33,591 nucleotides of DNA from an uncultured bacterium (GTDB taxonomy: Bacteria; Cyanobacteriota; Vampirovibrionia; Gastranaerophilales; Gastranaerophilaceae). Shown here one piece after another: positions 32,231 to 33,591 of the stretch (within the stretch, counting starts at the first letter, position 1; each line of letters begins with the position of its first letter). The notes below the pieces were generated by a model. The model ran no database searches. It had not been told where the DNA came from and saw nothing but the letters and a program-made list of their open reading frames with translations. The position numbers and the translations under genes are program-made. Location: contig CASDVM010000033.1 of NCBI GenBank assembly GCA_949284415.1, positions 1 through 33,591 of the forward strand, in the 5' to 3' direction.

Positions 32231-33352
32231 TTAGAATTTAAACTCAATTTTTTCTTTGCTTTGTTTGATTAAAATAGCTGCTATTATTGCCGTAATTGGT
32301 ACGCAGATAAGGATTGCTATGCTTCCTGTCAGTGCCGATAAAATTTCCGTTGCGACCTGATTAAGGTTAAAAAATTTGTTCATGTCAATATTGCTTGACA
32401 GAAGAACAAGAGGTAGTGAACTTCCCAGATAAACCAGTATTAAAGTGTTTGACATTGTTCCTATAATATCGCGTCCTACATTCATCCCTGATTTAAAAAG
32501 CTGTTTTATTGAAAGAGTTTTGTCGGTTTCATAAATTTCATTGACGGTGCTTGCAATAGATACTGCAGTATCCATCAAGGCTCCAAGTGCTCCTATAATC
32601 ATTGAAGCAGACAAAATTCCTGTGAAACTTAAATCAGGTCTTGCCGTATATAAAAACATAGGTTCTTCTCCGGCAAATCCTGTAAGATGTGCAAAATATA
32701 TCGCAAGCATTGAAAGTCCGCCTGCAAAAATAAGGCTTATTGCGGTTCCGATAATAGCGGATGAGCTTTTTGAGTTAAACCCGCCGACAAGATAAATTGT
32801 AATCAGAGTTGAAAGTATTCCTGTCAGCACTGCTGATGCAATCGGGCAAAATCCGCTTAAAATCATCGGCATTAACATAAAAAATACAAGCGCTATTGTT
32901 GAAATTATTGAAATGATGCTTGTCAAGCCTTTTTTCTTTCCCGTAAGCAGTAACAGTATAAAAAATATTCCTGTAAAGACGTATATTTGGTTATCTCTTT
33001 TAATATCTGCAATGAAGAAATCCACATCATCGGCAGTCGAAACAGTATCTGACAAAGGTTCGACATGCAAAACCACCTTATCCCCCTTTGAAAGGTTAAT
33101 ATCATAGGCAGGGTTTCCTGTCAGCATATTGTCAATAATTCTTTCGGTACCTTTAAAATCTCCCGTCAAAACTCTGACGGTAACAGCCTGTTTGATGCTT
33201 TCTTCTCCCTGATTCAGCCCTTCTGCATCTTCGTATTTAATATTTTCGACAATTCCTGTTTCTGACGGCAAAACTGCTTTGTTTTCTTCTGCATTGCAGC
33301 CTTGTACAAAAAATCCCGTAATCAAAAATAAACTTATAATTATTTTTTTCAT
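32231..33352 (-). CDS. YibE/F-family multi-pass membrane protein
   Basis: 373 aa. An N-terminal signal ends in FVQGC, compatible with a lipobox (V-Q-G-C), then a soluble beta-rich region (about 30-115, with VTVRVLTGDFKGTERI) and about seven or eight hydrophobic helices. Gly-rich motifs ALGALMDTAVSIASTVNEI and GRDIIGTMSNTLILVYLG are characteristic of YibE/F proteins, whose substrate is unknown. It is divergent from the second G-tract ORF. Confidence 0.85.
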   Translation of the reverse strand: MKKIIISLFLITGFFVQGCNAEENKAVLPSETGIVENIKYEDAEGLNQGEESIKQAVTVRVLTGDFKGTERIIDNMLTGNPAYDINLSKGDKVVLHVEPLSDTVSTADDVDFFIADIKRDNQIYVFTGIFFILLLLTGKKKGLTSIISIISTIALVFFMLMPMILSGFCPIASAVLTGILSTLITIYLVGGFNSKSSSAIIGTAISLIFAGGLSMLAIYFAHLTGFAGEEPMFLYTARPDLSFTGILSASMIIGALGALMDTAVSIASTVNEIYETDKTLSIKQLFKSGMNVGRDIIGTMSNTLILVYLGSSLPLVLLSSNIDMNKFFNLNQVATEILSALTGSIAILICVPITAIIAAILIKQSKEKIEFKF

Positions 33353-33396
33353 AAAAATATCTCCTAACCAAAGATAAATTTACCATAAAAATAATA

Positions 33397-33424
33397 TTGA
33401 TAATATCAGAAAATATGTTATAAT
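33397..33424 (+). promoter_or_regulatory. Promoter of the second G-tract ORF
   Basis: TTGATA (33397-33402) and TATAAT (33419-33424) with a 16-nt spacer. The -10 context TGTTATAAT matches that of the first G-tract gene (20455-20463). Confidence 0.7.
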
Positions 33425-33462
33425 TAAATATATCGCAAGGATTAACAGGAGGAGCAATAACT

Positions 33463-33591
33463 ATGAAAAGATCAGATTATTTGAGAATTTCGGGGGGGGG
33501 GCATTTTTAGCTGACAGAGGGGCATTAAGTCAAGTCTTATACGGTAATGTCATTGCGCATTTATTGCTCAATCCAAAATTTATCATAAAAA
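33463..33591 (+). CDS. Second G-tract ORF, 5' end of a likely phase-variable gene (truncated by window)
   Basis: ATG at 33463 with AGGAGG 10 nt upstream. As written it reads MKRSDYLRISGGGHF and stops at 33508-33510. With one extra G, or two fewer, the frame continues open to the window end, and its residues after the tract share 19 of 27 with the first locus, including the block LSQVLYGNVI. The body of the gene lies beyond the window, so a prepilin domain is only predicted by analogy. Confidence 0.65.
33492..33501 (+). repeat. Homopolymeric G10 tract in the second locus
   Basis: Ten G after codon 9, at the same codon position and of the same length as the tract at 20529-20538, in the same TTTC or CTTC context. 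Confidence 0.9.

Noticed and set aside
1-33591. CRISPR array
   Set aside because: No set of regularly spaced direct repeats was seen, and no cas gene is present.

Overview
The window is AT-rich and gene-dense, and it looks like a chromosome segment of a gut-type Melainabacteria/Vampirovibrionia member (Candidatus Gastranaerophilales, phylum Cyanobacteria). This placement is inferred from a signal-peptide SLH-domain protein, several prepilin-like proteins sharing the core FTLAEVLITLGIIGVVAA, small orphan proteins with an early F-x-G motif, and the bacterial housekeeping set. No database search was possible.

Layout. 1-2400: the 3' end of a probable prepilin-like gene, a shared terminator, an SLH envelope protein and a YkgJ-type Cys-cluster protein. 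2412-5680: five minus-strand tRNA genes (Tyr, two Thr, two Gly) interleaved with two copies of a ~155-bp element with inverted ends, a perfect-looking 25-bp palindrome, a broken tRNA-Thr half, a DUF486 membrane protein and a GT39-like membrane glycosyltransferase. 5690-11092: dnaE and a translationally coupled pair of WYL-type regulators. 11093-11627: a C-poor, gene-poor stretch with a possible short transcript. 11628-17000: anmK, then a five-gene minus-strand run (GT2 glycosyltransferase, Gfo/Idh/MocA oxidoreductase, CDP-alcohol phosphatidyltransferase, trmL, nnrD). 17162-20410: a small orphan membrane protein and a fully overlapping minus-strand operon (DUF374 acyltransferase, nitrilase-family amidase, PBP4-type carboxypeptidase). 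20435-21539: a prepilin-like gene whose start is separated from its body by a run of ten G. 21624-28457: tig-clpP-clpX, polA and a secreted orphan. 28454-33352: tlyA, a prepilin-like gene, a small HTH-like protein, a 53-aa orphan, metK with a structured leader, an orphan and a YibE/F membrane protein.

The most interesting signal is the pair of G10 tracts at 20529-20538 and 33492-33501. Each follows a good promoter, a Shine-Dalgarno site, an ATG and nine codons. As assembled, each reading frame stops three codons after the tract. One extra G (or two fewer) joins the start to a long downstream frame; at the first locus that frame is a complete prepilin-like protein (about 346 aa), and the second locus carries the same leader module before the window ends. 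This is the expected architecture of a phase-variable or slippage-controlled family of pilin-like surface proteins.

The other genes are mostly housekeeping: replication and repair (dnaE, polA), proteostasis (tig, clpP, clpX), one-carbon metabolism (metK), RNA methylation (trmL, tlyA), metabolite repair (nnrD), and cell wall and envelope (anmK, PBP4, acyltransferase, glycosyltransferases). Several start codons lack a Shine-Dalgarno site but have a -10 hexamer 6-7 nt upstream, which suggests leaderless mRNAs.
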